From positions 43,282 to 107,281 of the forward strand of contig JAITGM010000035.1 in assembly GCA_031280685.1 (NCBI GenBank): a DNA stretch of 64,000 nt, in the 5' to 3' direction. Position numbers and translations under genes: made by a program. Of the stretch, positions 9,429-18,076 are shown in pieces. Position 1 is the first letter of the stretch. Every line of letters begins with the position of its first letter. Below the pieces are notes generated by a model. That model saw only the letters and a list, made by a program, of their open reading frames with translations, did not search any database and was not told where the DNA came from. Origin of the DNA: Christensenellaceae bacterium. GTDB lineage: Bacteria > Bacillota > Clostridia > Christensenellales > UBA1750.

Positions 9429-10163
9429 TTACATGGATAGGCCGCCGTCAATGGGGATGACGGCGCCGGTGATATAGCCCGCGTGCTCGCCGAGCAGAAA
9501 GGCGGCCAGCGAGCCGACCTCGTTTGCTTCGCCCGCCCGTTTCAGGGGGATGGCGGAAAGCAGCGTTTCCCTCGCGGCGGCGGGGAGGGACGCCGTCATG
9601 TCGGTGCTGATGAAGCCAGGCGCCAGCGCGTTGCAGCAGATGCCGCGCGGGGCGAGCTCCTTGGCGACGGACTTCGTAAGGCCGATGAGCCCCGCCTTGG
9701 CTGCTGCGTAGTTTGCCTGGCCCGCGTTACCCATGAGCCCTGAGACTGAAGAGATGTTCAGAATTCGCCCCTGACGCCGCTTGATAAAGCCCGGCGCGCA
9801 GTGCCGGATGAGGTTAAAGGCGCCCTTTAAGTTCACGTCGATCACGCGGGAGAAGTCCTCTTCCTTCATCTGGAGCAAGAGCTTATCGTTGGTGATGCCA
9901 GCGTTGTTGACGAGGGCATCGATCTGGCCCTGTTCGCTCAGCACGCGCCTGACGGTTTCACCAGAAAGGGCAAAGTCAGAAACATCGCAGCAATACAGCG
10001 CAGCCCTTGCACCAAGGCCCTCGCAAAGCCGCTTGGTTTCGGCTGCGGCTTCCTCGTTGCCCGCATAGAGCAGCGCAAGGTCAAAGCCTTCTTGGGCGAG
10101 CGCCAGCGCGATGGCGCGGCCGATCCCGCGCGAAGCCCCGCTGATGAGGGCGAGCTTAGCCAT
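9429..10163 (-). CDS. fabG: 3-oxoacyl-ACP reductase
   Basis: FabG is the NADPH-dependent short-chain dehydrogenase that reduces 3-oxoacyl-ACP. The 244-aa protein has the cofactor motif GASRGIGRAIA, the structural NNAG and the catalytic YAAAK with the preceding serines (ISSVSG). Its operon position between fabD and fabF supports FabG rather than another SDR. It overlaps fabD by 8 bases. Confidence 0.95.
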   Translation of the reverse strand: MAKLALISGASRGIGRAIALALAQEGFDLALLYAGNEEAAAETKRLCEGLGARAALYCCDVSDFALSGETVRRVLSEQGQIDALVNNAGITNDKLLLQMKEEDFSRVIDVNLKGAFNLIRHCAPGFIKRRQGRILNISSVSGLMGNAGQANYAAAKAGLIGLTKSVAKELAPRGICCNALAPGFISTDMTASLPAAARETLLSAIPLKRAGEANEVGSLAAFLLGEHAGYITGAVIPIDGGLSM

Positions 10164-11079
10164 TTTGGGCTCCTTTCAGCGCATTAAGGGCGCTTTGCAG
10201 GCTCTCTGGCCCATCGATGCTGGCCGCGAGCAACGTTTCGTCGATGCGGCGCGTCAGGCCGCTCAGGGTCTTGCCCGCGCCAAGCTCGACGAAGGCCGTG
10301 AAGCCGTCCTTCCTCATGGCTTCTATGCTCTGCTGCCAGAGCACTGGGCTTTTCATCTGCAGGGCGAGGGCCGCGCGCGGGTTTTCGCCATAGGGCAGCG
10401 CGCTCAGGTTCGAATAGAGTGGAATCCTCGGCGCCAAGAAGGAATAAGACGATAAATGCGCATAAAACGTCGCCGAAGCCCCTTCTAAATAAGGGGAATG
10501 GAAGGCGCCGCCGACCTTCAGCCGCGCCGCGCGCCCGCCGGATGCCGCGACCGCTCTCTCGAAGCCTTCGAGCTTTGGGACGAGGCCAGAAACAACGGTC
10601 TGCCCGGGGGCGTTGAAGTTCACTGCATAGACGCCGTGCTCATTCGCCAGGCGAAGAACCTCATCGCTTGGGAGCTTTAAGACGGCGCACATCGCGCCCG
10701 GGTTTTGCTCGGCTGCCGCCTGCATGAGCCTTGCGCGCTCCAAAACGGCCAAAAAGGCCTCTTTTTCGCTCAAAAGCCCGCAAAAAGCGGCGGCCGGCAG
10801 CTCGCCCAGCGAAAAGCCGGCGGCGCCGGCCGCCACAAGGCCGGCTTCTTCTGCCGCCCTGGCGCAGGCGAGATCCATCAGGAACAGGCAAGGCTGGGCG
10901 TTGAGTGTTTGGTTTAGGGCTTCCGCCGGGCCGTTGAAGCAAAGATCCAAAACGCCGGGGGAAAGGGCTTCGCCTCGGTCAAAGACCGCCCTTGCGGCCT
11001 TGGATGCGGCATAAAGCGCCCTGCCCATGCCGGGCGCCTGCGCGCCCTGCCCGGCGAAGAGAAAGGCTAGCTTAGCCAT
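10156..11079 (-). CDS. fabD: Malonyl-CoA:ACP transacylase
   Basis: FabD loads malonyl groups from CoA onto ACP. The 307-aa protein starts AFLFAGQGAQ, the family hallmark. It has the nucleophile motif GFSLGE and the His-containing FHSPYL segment. It overlaps fabK upstream by 13 bases and fabG downstream by 8. The protein is rich in Ala, Gly and Leu, as expected for the GC content here. Confidence 0.95.
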   Translation of the reverse strand: MAKLAFLFAGQGAQAPGMGRALYAASKAARAVFDRGEALSPGVLDLCFNGPAEALNQTLNAQPCLFLMDLACARAAEEAGLVAAGAAGFSLGELPAAAFCGLLSEKEAFLAVLERARLMQAAAEQNPGAMCAVLKLPSDEVLRLANEHGVYAVNFNAPGQTVVSGLVPKLEGFERAVAASGGRAARLKVGGAFHSPYLEGASATFYAHLSSYSFLAPRIPLYSNLSALPYGENPRAALALQMKSPVLWQQSIEAMRKDGFTAFVELGAGKTLSGLTRRIDETLLAASIDGPESLQSALNALKGAQNG

Positions 11080-12017
11080 TGGGCCGCCCCCTTCAAAAGC
11101 GCTTCCGCCTCAGCGAAAATACCGTGAATGATCTCTGCGCAGCTCGGTTCGTCGCCAATCAGCCCGGCGATTTGCCCGGCCATGAAGCTGCCGTTTTCGG
11201 TATCGCCCTCGATTGCCGCCTTGCGCAGCGAGCCCACACCAAAGGCCTCGAGTTCTTCCGCGGTCACGCCTTGTTCAAGCTCCATCTCGGCAAAGCGCCT
11301 GGTGAAGCGGTTCTTCAGCGCGCGCACGGGGTGGCCTAAGCGTCTGCCGGTGACGATGGTGTCGATCTCTTTGGCCTGCAGGATCTTATCCTTATAGTTT
11401 TGGTGGATCGGGCACTCCTTCGCCGTCAAAAAGCGGGTGCCAAGCTGCACGCCCTGCGCGCCGAGCATCAGCGCCGCCGCGGTGCCGCGCCCGTCGCCGA
11501 TGCCGCCCGCCGCCAAAACCGGAATCGAGAGCGCCGAAACCACCTGCGGCACCAGGGCCATGGTGGTCAATTCCCCCACGTGCCCGCCGGATTCACAGCC
11601 CTCCGCGACCACAGCCGTGGCGCCCAGGCGCTCAAGCCGCCTGGCGATGGCGACCGAAGGCACCACGGGCAGAACCTTCAGGCCGGCTTCAAGCCAGGCC
11701 GGCATGTATTTGGCAGGCATGCCCGCCCCGGTCGCCACGACGGGCACCCTTTCATCCAAAACGACCTGGGCCACGTCGTCCGCATAGGGGCTCATCAGCA
11801 TGATGTTCACGCCGAAAGGCTTATTGCCAACGGCGGCCCTGCATTTTTGAATCTCGCCGCGCAAATAGTCAGGCCCCGCGTTCATGGCCGAGATCAGCCC
11901 AAGGCCGCCGGCGTTTGAAACGGCGGCGGCGAGCCCTGCCTCTGAAACCCAGGCCATGCCGCCCTGAACGATTGGGTATTGTATCGAGAGCAGCTCGCAA
12001 AGGGGGGTGTGCAGCAT
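11067..12017 (-). CDS. fabK: Enoyl-ACP reductase II (FMN-dependent)
   Basis: FabK reduces enoyl-ACP and closes each elongation round. It is a flavin TIM-barrel enzyme unrelated to FabI. The 316-aa protein has QGGMAWVS at the start, EGCESGGHVG in the middle and AAGGIGDGRG for FMN phosphate binding. The same superfamily includes nitronate monooxygenases, but the position between acpP and fabD in a fatty-acid operon strongly favours FabK. No FabI, FabL or FabV is present in the operon. Enzymes of this type are not sensitive to triclosan; that is family knowledge, not tested here. Confidence 0.93.
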   Translation of the reverse strand: MLHTPLCELLSIQYPIVQGGMAWVSEAGLAAAVSNAGGLGLISAMNAGPDYLRGEIQKCRAAVGNKPFGVNIMLMSPYADDVAQVVLDERVPVVATGAGMPAKYMPAWLEAGLKVLPVVPSVAIARRLERLGATAVVAEGCESGGHVGELTTMALVPQVVSALSIPVLAAGGIGDGRGTAAALMLGAQGVQLGTRFLTAKECPIHQNYKDKILQAKEIDTIVTGRRLGHPVRALKNRFTRRFAEMELEQGVTAEELEAFGVGSLRKAAIEGDTENGSFMAGQIAGLIGDEPSCAEIIHGIFAEAEALLKGAAQWLS

Positions 12018-12020
12018 GGG

Positions 12021-12239
12021 CTATTTGCCCCCGTCGATGGCGCGGACGAGGTCCGCCACGCTCTTGATGCTCTCGTCCATCTCGATGCTCACGCCGAACT
12101 CGTCTTCAAGCTCCATCACGATCTCGACCGTGTCGAGAGAATCGAGCCCCAGGCTCTCGAAGCTGGATTCCGCCGTGATTTCGGAAGCGTCCTTATCGAG
12201 GTGCTCCGCCAGGATTGCCGCCACTTTGATCATCGTCAT
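12021..12239 (-). CDS. acpP: Acyl carrier protein
   Basis: ACP carries the growing acyl chain on a 4'-phosphopantetheine arm. The 72-aa acidic protein has the attachment Ser in LGLDSLDTVE. The start is placed at the ATG at 12239: GGAGG lies 8 bases upstream, and a possible TTG start further up would put that site inside the gene. It lies between fabH and fabK, with 3 bases to fabK. Confidence 0.95.
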   Translation of the reverse strand: MTMIKVAAILAEHLDKDASEITAESSFESLGLDSLDTVEIVMELEDEFGVSIEMDESIKSVADLVRAIDGGK

Positions 12240-12292
12240 CTGAGTTTCCTCCTTCAAAGAAATGATGTTGTTTTTGGGGATATGCCAAAGCG

Positions 12293-13240
12293 TCAGGCTA
12301 GCGAAAGCAGGCAGTTGCCGGTTTGCAGGCCCGCGCCGAAGGCGCTGAGGATTAATTGGTCGCCAGGTTTGAGCTTGCCGCCTTGAAAGAGCTCATCGAG
12401 AAGAAGGGGAATGGAAACCGAGGAGGTATTGCCATAGCGCTGGATGTTGGTTGGAAAGAGGGAAGGGGCCAGCCCGAGCTTTTCGCGCACCGACTCAATG
12501 ATGCGCAGATTGGCCTGATGTAGGAGAAAATAGCGGATGCTTTTGGTCGAAAGGCCAGAGAACTCCAGCAGCGCGCGGATGCCGGAGCAGGCCGCCCCCA
12601 CGGCGAATTTATAGACCTCCTGCCCGTTCATCGTGAGGTATTCCGCTGGCCAAGGGTTATGAAAAGGGCTGTTGCCCGGCGCGTTTTTCGCATAGAGCAC
12701 GGCGGGGTTGGATTGGGCCGTCATCTGGAAGAGAAAGTCCTCTCCGCCCGATGCGACGACGGTCGCCGCGGCGCCATCCCCGAAGAGGACGCAGCTTCGC
12801 CTGTCGGTCCAGTCGCAAAGGCGGCTATTCATCTCTGCACAGAGGATGAGGATGGTCTTCGCGCCCGATTTGAGCAAGCCCTGCGCCGCCTGCAAGGCGT
12901 AGATGAAGCCAGCGCAGGCCGCGTTCAGGTCAAAGCAGGGGCAGCTGGCGCCGAGCAGCCCCTGGACGACGGCGCCGAGCCCCGGCGTGATATAATCGGA
13001 AATCACGTTGGCGCAAAGGATGTAGTCCAGCTCGTCAGGCCGAAGCTTCGCGCGCGAAAGGGCGGTTTGCGCGGCCTGGTGGGCCAGGGACTCAAGCCTT
13101 TCATCGCCGCTTAAAAGACGGCGTTCCTCAATGCCCGTGCGCGTGCGGATCCATTCATCCGAAGTATCTAAAAAGGCAGCAAGCTCCTCGTTGCGCACTC
13201 GCTTTTGCGGCATTGCGCTTGCGACGGAAAGGATTTTCAA
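12293..13240 (-). CDS. fabH: 3-oxoacyl-ACP synthase III
   Basis: FabH starts fatty-acid synthesis by condensing acyl-CoA with malonyl-ACP. The 315-aa protein has the catalytic Cys in NAACAGF, His in LLHQAN and Asn in YGNTSS, a complete triad. The ATG at 13240 overlaps the stop of the MarR gene by 4 bases. This is the first biosynthetic gene of the operon, directly behind the regulator. FabH specificity sets straight- or branched-chain products and cannot be read from sequence by eye. Confidence 0.96.
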   Translation of the reverse strand: MKILSVASAMPQKRVRNEELAAFLDTSDEWIRTRTGIEERRLLSGDERLESLAHQAAQTALSRAKLRPDELDYILCANVISDYITPGLGAVVQGLLGASCPCFDLNAACAGFIYALQAAQGLLKSGAKTILILCAEMNSRLCDWTDRRSCVLFGDGAAATVVASGGEDFLFQMTAQSNPAVLYAKNAPGNSPFHNPWPAEYLTMNGQEVYKFAVGAACSGIRALLEFSGLSTKSIRYFLLHQANLRIIESVREKLGLAPSLFPTNIQRYGNTSSVSIPLLLDELFQGGKLKPGDQLILSAFGAGLQTGNCLLSLA

Positions 13241-13692
13241 GGCGCGTCACCAATCTTTCTTAAAAAAACGCTGAGATCCTGCAGGGCGGAAAGCACCGTT
13301 GGGCGAAGATCCTCGCTCACTTCCTTCAGAAGGGCGCGAACCATCCTCTCGTGAAAATAGCGGTGGGCGGCGTAGGTTTTGTGCCCCATGCGCGTAAGGA
13401 TGACGCGCACCCGGCGGCCGTCCGCATCCGAGCGGATCTTTTCGACAAAGCCCTTGGATTCGAGCTTTTTGATGGCCACGGTCACGGTGGGCATCGTCAC
13501 CAGGCCGCCCTTTGCGATTTCGCTTATGGAGCAGCCGCTCTCGCCATAGCCGCCGATCACATCCAGAAAATCGAGTTCTGACAAGGTGATGTTGAGGACT
13601 GAGCTGCGCAGCATCTTGTCTTCAACCCGGCGGACGGAGCCGTAGATTTCGCCCAGGGCTTTGGAAACCTTCAGGCCGAGTTCATCCAGCAT
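13237..13692 (-). CDS. MarR family regulator of the fatty-acid operon (FabT-like)
   Basis: This is a 151-aa winged-helix protein of the MarR family. The helix-turn-helix runs from ISEIAKGG to TVAIKKLESKGFVEK and the wing has SDADGRRVRVILT. It is the first gene of the 13-gene fatty-acid operon. A sigma-A promoter and a perfect 7+1+7 palindrome lie 30-80 bases upstream. In many Firmicutes a MarR protein at this position (FabT or its clostridial counterpart) represses fab genes with acyl-ACP as corepressor. That it does so here is inference from position. The gene is probably autoregulated. Confidence 0.88.
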   Translation of the reverse strand: MLDELGLKVSKALGEIYGSVRRVEDKMLRSSVLNITLSELDFLDVIGGYGESGCSISEIAKGGLVTMPTVTVAIKKLESKGFVEKIRSDADGRRVRVILTRMGHKTYAAHRYFHERMVRALLKEVSEDLRPTVLSALQDLSVFLRKIGDAP

Positions 13693-13721
13693 GCCGCGCT
13701 CGCCTCTCCTTCAAAATTAAT

Positions 13722-13736
13722 TAGTTAGACTAACTA
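13722..13736 (-). promoter_or_regulatory. Palindromic operator candidate for the fab operon
   Basis: TAGTTAG-A-CTAACTA is a perfect inverted repeat of 7-bp arms around one base. It starts about 9 bases downstream of the -10 box, over the likely transcription start, where a bound repressor would block RNA polymerase. The adjacent first gene is a MarR regulator. Confidence 0.75.
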
Positions 13737-13745
13737 TCTGTCCGG

Positions 13746-13774
13746 AGTATAGACGAGCGCCAGGCCGCTGTCAA
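13746..13774 (-). promoter_or_regulatory. Sigma-A promoter of the fab/acc operon
   Basis: On the minus strand there is a perfect TTGACA (-35, 13774-13769), a 17-base spacer and TATACT (-10, 13751-13746). The leader is about 45 bases and carries AAGGAGAGG before the marR start. Confidence 0.9.
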
Positions 13775-13807
13775 GTCCGAAATGGAAAAGAAGGCAAGTA
13801 AAAGATG

Positions 13808-13835
13808 AAAAAAGCCCCGGGAGGATTTCCCGGGG
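13808..13835 (-). terminator. Terminator behind the class A PBP gene
   Basis: An 8-bp stem CCCCGGGA/TCCCGGGG (13815-13822 and 13828-13835) has a 5-base loop. On the minus strand it is followed by CTTTTTT. It separates the PBP gene from the fab operon promoter, which reads the same way. Confidence 0.85.
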
Positions 13836-13844
13836 TGAAATGCC

Positions 13845-15995
13845 CTAAAGCCAGTCGAAAAACGGAAAATGGAATGGGAACCCGCCAGGTTTTTCGGTGG
13901 ATTGCGGCTCGGCGCCCGGCTGATCGCCCTCGGCAGCCGCCCCGCCAAAGGGCCAAAGTTCCTCGGGCAGCAGGGGGAAGGGGGCGGGCGTGACTTCCGG
14001 CGTTGCGGGCGCGGGCTCCGGGGTCGGCTCGGGCGTGGGGGTGGCCCAGCGGCGCGGTTGGGGCTGGGTGCCGCCGATGAAGACCTCATAGCGCGCCTCT
14101 TCCCAGGGCGAAGCGAGGTTTTGCCAGATGATATTCGCGGGCTGATAAAAATCCGCGCCGCTGTTGGGGTAAAGGGCGAAAATTTCCCGCGTGAGCGTGG
14201 TGGGCAGGGTGCCGCCGGTGACGGTTTTGGGCAGGGCATGCTGCGCATCGGTCTTATCAAAGCCCATCCAGACCGTCACGGAGATTTCGGGGGTGTAGGC
14301 GGCGCACCAGGCATCGCGGTTCAGGCCGTTGCCGTAATCGACGGTGCCCGTTTTGGCCGCGATGGGGATCTGCAGCGTGCTGAGCTGCGAGGCCGTGCCC
14401 CAGGCGGCGGCGGACTGCAAAAGGCTCGTGGTCACATAGGCGGCGGCGGGCTCGGCGGCCTGGGAGGGCAGGGGCGGGGAATACAGATAGAGGAGCTGGC
14501 CGTCCGGGCCATAGATGGCGTTGACGAAATGCGCCTTGCGGAAGCGGCCGTTATCTGCCAGGGCCGCGTAGGCGTTGCAGAGCTGCAGGGGGCTTAGGCC
14601 CTTCGTGAGCGAGCCCACCGCCAAAGACAGGCCCTTGTCGTTCGCGTCGGGTTCCAGGCCGAAGGCTCGCATGGAATTAAGCCCCGCTTGCACGCCGATC
14701 ATCTCGAGCATCTGCACGGAGGGGATGTTGAGCGAAAGCGCGGCCGCCGTGCGCAGCGAAACCCAGCCGCGATAGACTCCGCCATAGTTCGCGGGCCGAT
14801 AGTCGCCAAAGTTGGTGGGCTGGTCCCAAATCTCGCTGATTGGGGTGATTAAGCGCCGCTCAAGCGCCGGGGTATAGACCACGATCGGCTTGAGCGCCGA
14901 GCCCGGCTGGCGGCGCATGGCGCTCGCCCGGTTGAAGCCGTGCTCTACCGTGTATTCCCGTCCGCCGATCATGGCCAGCACCGAGCCCGTCGCGCTTTCG
15001 AGCGCGACCGCCGCGGCTTGGGCATTGGTGCCGTCCTCCGCCGCAGGGGGAAAGAGCGCCTCGTCTTCAAATAGCCTTCCCATACCGCTTTGCAGGGCGG
15101 CATCCATCGTGCTGTGCACCTGGTAGCCGCCCGAGATCAGTTCGTCAAAGCTGATTTTCAGAATCTCGGCGGCCTCCTCAAAGGCCGCGTCCGCAAACCA
15201 AGAGATCATGTTCATCCGCCTGAGCGGCGCGCTGAGCCGCAGGGGCGCGGCGATGGCCCTGCGGGCCTCGTCCTCGCTGATGTAGCCGTCCGCCGCCATG
15301 TCGCGCAGGATACGGTCGCGGCGCTGCTTGTTTTTCTCTTCGCTGATGTGCGGCGCATAGCTCGAGGGCGCCTTCAGCGCCGCCGCCAGGGCAGCGGCCT
15401 CGGTCAGGCTCAAATCTTCCGGCGCTTTTGAAAAATAGGCCTTTGCCGCCTCCTCCAGGCCGTAAGCGCCCTTACCAAAGTAGGAGGAGCTCAAGTAGAG
15501 ATCCAGGATCTGATCCTTCGAATAATCTTGCTCGATCTGCAGGGCGTAGATTGCCTCCAAAAACTTGCGCTGATAGGTCTTATCGGCATACAGCAGCTTG
15601 TTTTTCACCACCTGCTGGGTGATGGTCGAGGCCCCTTGGGCCAGGCTGCCGCTTTTGACGTTGGCCAGCAGCGAGCCAAAGACGCGGATGACGTCAATGC
15701 CCGCGTGCGCATAAAAGCGGCGGTCCTCGGCGGCGACGAAGACCTGGCGAACATAGGCGGGCAGGGCGCTGTAGTCCCGGCGCGCGGGTGGCAAAGAGGG
15801 GATGAAGACCTCGGATCCATCGCGGGCAAAGAGCTTGGCCGCCTCTGGCTGGGCGAGCAGGCCCTCTCTTGCATAGGCAAGCGGCATGCGGAAGAAGACC
15901 AGCGCCACCAGAAGGGAGGCGGAAAGCGCCGCCGTCACCCCGAGCAGGCGGCCGAGCACCTTTAATAAAATGGGAATGATTTTTCGCTTTTTCAA
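13845..15995 (-). CDS. Class A penicillin-binding protein (glycosyltransferase/transpeptidase)
   Basis: This is a bifunctional peptidoglycan synthase of the PBP1A/PbpF type. After a short basic N-terminus and one membrane segment (about residues 10-37) comes the glycosyltransferase domain, with AAEDRRFYAHAGID and GASTITQQVVKNKL. The transpeptidase domain has SALK as active site, SLNIPS and KTGTVDYG. The C-terminus is a Pro/Thr/Glu-rich tail (TPTPEPTPEP...). The start is set at a TTG at 15995: GGAGG lies 9 bases upstream, and the frame further up has no ribosome site. That gives 716 aa. It is divergent from the FtsH-like gene. Confidence 0.94.
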   Translation of the reverse strand: MKKRKIIPILLKVLGRLLGVTAALSASLLVALVFFRMPLAYAREGLLAQPEAAKLFARDGSEVFIPSLPPARRDYSALPAYVRQVFVAAEDRRFYAHAGIDVIRVFGSLLANVKSGSLAQGASTITQQVVKNKLLYADKTYQRKFLEAIYALQIEQDYSKDQILDLYLSSSYFGKGAYGLEEAAKAYFSKAPEDLSLTEAAALAAALKAPSSYAPHISEEKNKQRRDRILRDMAADGYISEDEARRAIAAPLRLSAPLRRMNMISWFADAAFEEAAEILKISFDELISGGYQVHSTMDAALQSGMGRLFEDEALFPPAAEDGTNAQAAAVALESATGSVLAMIGGREYTVEHGFNRASAMRRQPGSALKPIVVYTPALERRLITPISEIWDQPTNFGDYRPANYGGVYRGWVSLRTAAALSLNIPSVQMLEMIGVQAGLNSMRAFGLEPDANDKGLSLAVGSLTKGLSPLQLCNAYAALADNGRFRKAHFVNAIYGPDGQLLYLYSPPLPSQAAEPAAAYVTTSLLQSAAAWGTASQLSTLQIPIAAKTGTVDYGNGLNRDAWCAAYTPEISVTVWMGFDKTDAQHALPKTVTGGTLPTTLTREIFALYPNSGADFYQPANIIWQNLASPWEEARYEVFIGGTQPQPRRWATPTPEPTPEPAPATPEVTPAPFPLLPEELWPFGGAAAEGDQPGAEPQSTEKPGGFPFHFPFFDWL

Positions 15996-16026
15996 AAGAT
16001 TCCACCTCCGATTTCCCTGGGCTGGC

Positions 16027-16047
16027 ATCGGCAATATTCTTGCCGAT
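16027..16047. promoter_or_regulatory. Inverted repeat in the divergent pbp/ftsH region
   Basis: ATCGGCAA and TTGCCGAT form perfect 8-bp arms around a 5-base centre. It lies in the 154-bp gap between the two divergent starts, upstream of the PBP ribosome site. It could be an operator or a leader hairpin for the PBP gene. No convincing sigma-A boxes were found in this gap; TATACT at 16097 lacks a matching -35. Confidence 0.45.
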
Positions 16048-16149
16048 TCGACGGTTTTCCATACTTTGTGCCTGGATTTAAAGTGCGGAACTCATTTATA
16101 CTACTCGGTGGAAAATGATTATATAGAAATAAGAAAGGGGAGCGGCGAA

Positions 16150-17676
16150 ATGAAGCGGTGGATGCCCTTGCTCTGCGCGGGCGCGATGATTGCGGCGCTG
16201 CTGGTTGTCGCATTTGAGATGAAGAGCGAAAACGGCGAAAACGCGGGCGCGCAGGCGATGAGCCTGGCGGGTGCGGCCGGGTTGGGCGCGGGCGCCCTGC
16301 GCCAGCGGAAAAGGCAAAAAGAGGAAGAGGAGTACCAGAGCCTGCTCCGGCCCGAGGGCTTGGCGCGGTTTTGCGACGTAGCGGGCAATGACGAAGCGCT
16401 GCACGACCTGGCCCAGCTTGTGGACTACCTCACACACCCGCGCGCCTCTGAAGCGGCGGGCGCGCGCATGCCGCGCGGGGTCTTGCTTTACGGCCCGCCG
16501 GGCACCGGAAAAACCTTGTTGGCGCGGGCAGTGGCGGGCGAGGCCGCCGTGCCCTTTCTGGCGCGGGCCGGCTCTGATTTCGTGCAAATGTATGCTGGGG
16601 TGGGAGCCAAGCGGGTGCGGGAGCTGTTTAAAGCCGCCAAGGAATACGATAAGAGCGTGGTTTTCATCGATGAAATCGACGCGCTGGGCAAGCGGCGCGG
16701 CGCCGGGGATGAAAACGCCGAACGCGAGCAGACCCTGAACGCCCTCCTTGCGGAAATGAACGGCTTTTCGGCCCAAAACCGCGTGCTGGTCATCGCCGCG
16801 ACGAACAGGCCCGATGTGCTGGATGAAGCTCTGTTGCGTCCCGGCCGTTTCGACCGGCGCATCGAGGTTGGCCTGCCGGATCTGAACGCGAGAGAGAAGA
16901 TCTTAAGGCTGCTTTTGAACAAAATCGCTTCCTCGGCCTGCCCCCTGGGCCTTGCGAAGAAGACCGCGGGCTTTTCTGGTGCCGGGCTCGAGAGTTTGGT
17001 GAACGAGGCGGCGATTTTAAGCGCCAAATCGGGCCAAAGGGTGGGGGCGGCGGAGCTTGAGCAGGCCTATATCGAGGCGCTTGCGGGCAAGACCAAGTTC
17101 AACAGCGCGCTCGATCCCTTTGGCAAGCGCCAGGTCGCTGCGCACGAAGCGGGCCACGCGCTGGCCGGCCGCCTTCTCTTGCCGGAAGAGAAGATCATTC
17201 GGATTTCGGTTTTGCCCTCCGTGCGCGGAGCCGGCGGCTACGTGGCCAGGCAGCCATCGGAAGGCCTGCCCACGCGGCGGAGCGTATTGGGCTCCATCGG
17301 GATGGCGCTGGCCGGCCGCGCCGCCGAGGAGCTCTTCTTTGGCAAGGAGGGAATCAGCGCGGGCGCGGCGAATGACTTGATCAGGGTGGCCGAGATCGTC
17401 CGCAAGCTCGTCGGCGAATACGCCTTGGAGCCTGGCTTTGGGCTTTTGGTCGATCGAAAGCTCGACGAAGACCGGCTCAACGCCGTGCTCGAGCGTGAAT
17501 ACGACAGGGTTTTGGGCCGTTTGGGCGACCATTTCGACGTTTTGAGCAGGCTGACCGAGCTTTTGATCGAACGTGAGCAGCTCGGCGGCGAAGAGATCGA
17601 AGCCTTCTTCTCCCAAGCGCTCAGCGCGAAAATAAGCGGAAAACAAGAGCTTTTGGTAACTGACAAAAGCTCCTAA
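16150..17676 (+). CDS. FtsH-like AAA+ zinc metalloprotease, reduced N-terminus
   Basis: FtsH proteins are membrane-bound ATP-dependent proteases. This 508-aa protein has the AAA+ module with GPPGTGKT (residues 115-122), VVFIDEID (170-177) and the second region RPGRFDRR. The M41 protease domain has HEAGH at 332-336 and the third zinc ligand in GAANDLIR. The N-terminus differs from usual FtsH: one clear membrane helix (about 5-22), then only about 14 residues before a weak Ala/Gly-rich hydrophobic stretch (about 35-50). The usual extracytoplasmic domain of 70-80 aa is therefore missing. The start is the ATG behind AGGGGAG. It precedes spoIIAA-spoIIAB. Confidence 0.9.
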   Translation: MKRWMPLLCAGAMIAALLVVAFEMKSENGENAGAQAMSLAGAAGLGAGALRQRKRQKEEEEYQSLLRPEGLARFCDVAGNDEALHDLAQLVDYLTHPRASEAAGARMPRGVLLYGPPGTGKTLLARAVAGEAAVPFLARAGSDFVQMYAGVGAKRVRELFKAAKEYDKSVVFIDEIDALGKRRGAGDENAEREQTLNALLAEMNGFSAQNRVLVIAATNRPDVLDEALLRPGRFDRRIEVGLPDLNAREKILRLLLNKIASSACPLGLAKKTAGFSGAGLESLVNEAAILSAKSGQRVGAAELEQAYIEALAGKTKFNSALDPFGKRQVAAHEAGHALAGRLLLPEEKIIRISVLPSVRGAGGYVARQPSEGLPTRRSVLGSIGMALAGRAAEELFFGKEGISAGAANDLIRVAEIVRKLVGEYALEPGFGLLVDRKLDEDRLNAVLEREYDRVLGRLGDHFDVLSRLTELLIEREQLGGEEIEAFFSQALSAKISGKQELLVTDKSS

Positions 17677-17761
17677 ATTCGGCGAAGGAAAGGCGGCGCC
17701 AGGCGCGGAACTCTTCCCCTGGCCCTTGGGGCAAGCCCATCGGCTAAGGAGGGGACAAGGC

Positions 17762-18064
17762 ATGCTGCGGCACACGCTGCGAGGCGATACGCTCACCGTA
17801 TTTTTAAAGGGGGAGCTGGATCACAACAGCGCCAAGGAGATGCGCGAGTGGATGGATGGGCTCATCGACGGAGCGCGAGCAAGGCGGCTGGTGATCGACC
17901 TATCGGGCCTTGAGTTCATGGATAGTTCGGGCATCGGCGTGATCATCGGCAGATACAACAAGATGCAAAAGCGCGGCGGCACGGTGGGCGTGCGCAAGGC
18001 GGGCCCCCGCATCAACCGCATCTTCAACCTTTCGGGCGTGTATGAGCTCGTTGAAAAGCTATAG
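17762..18064 (+). CDS. spoIIAA: Anti-sigma factor antagonist SpoIIAA
   Basis: SpoIIAA is a STAS-domain protein that frees sigma-F by binding the anti-sigma factor SpoIIAB. It is switched by phosphorylation of a serine. The 100-aa product has DLSGLEFMDSSGIGVI, with the phospho-acceptor serine in the DSSG motif. The ATG at 17762 follows AAGGAGGGGA. It is followed by spoIIAB after 12 bases, the standard pair. Another STAS antagonist (RsbV-like) is possible but the neighbour favours SpoIIAA. Confidence 0.9.
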   Translation: MLRHTLRGDTLTVFLKGELDHNSAKEMREWMDGLIDGARARRLVIDLSGLEFMDSSGIGVIIGRYNKMQKRGGTVGVRKAGPRINRIFNLSGVYELVEKL

Positions 18065-18076
18065 GGGGATGAAGTG

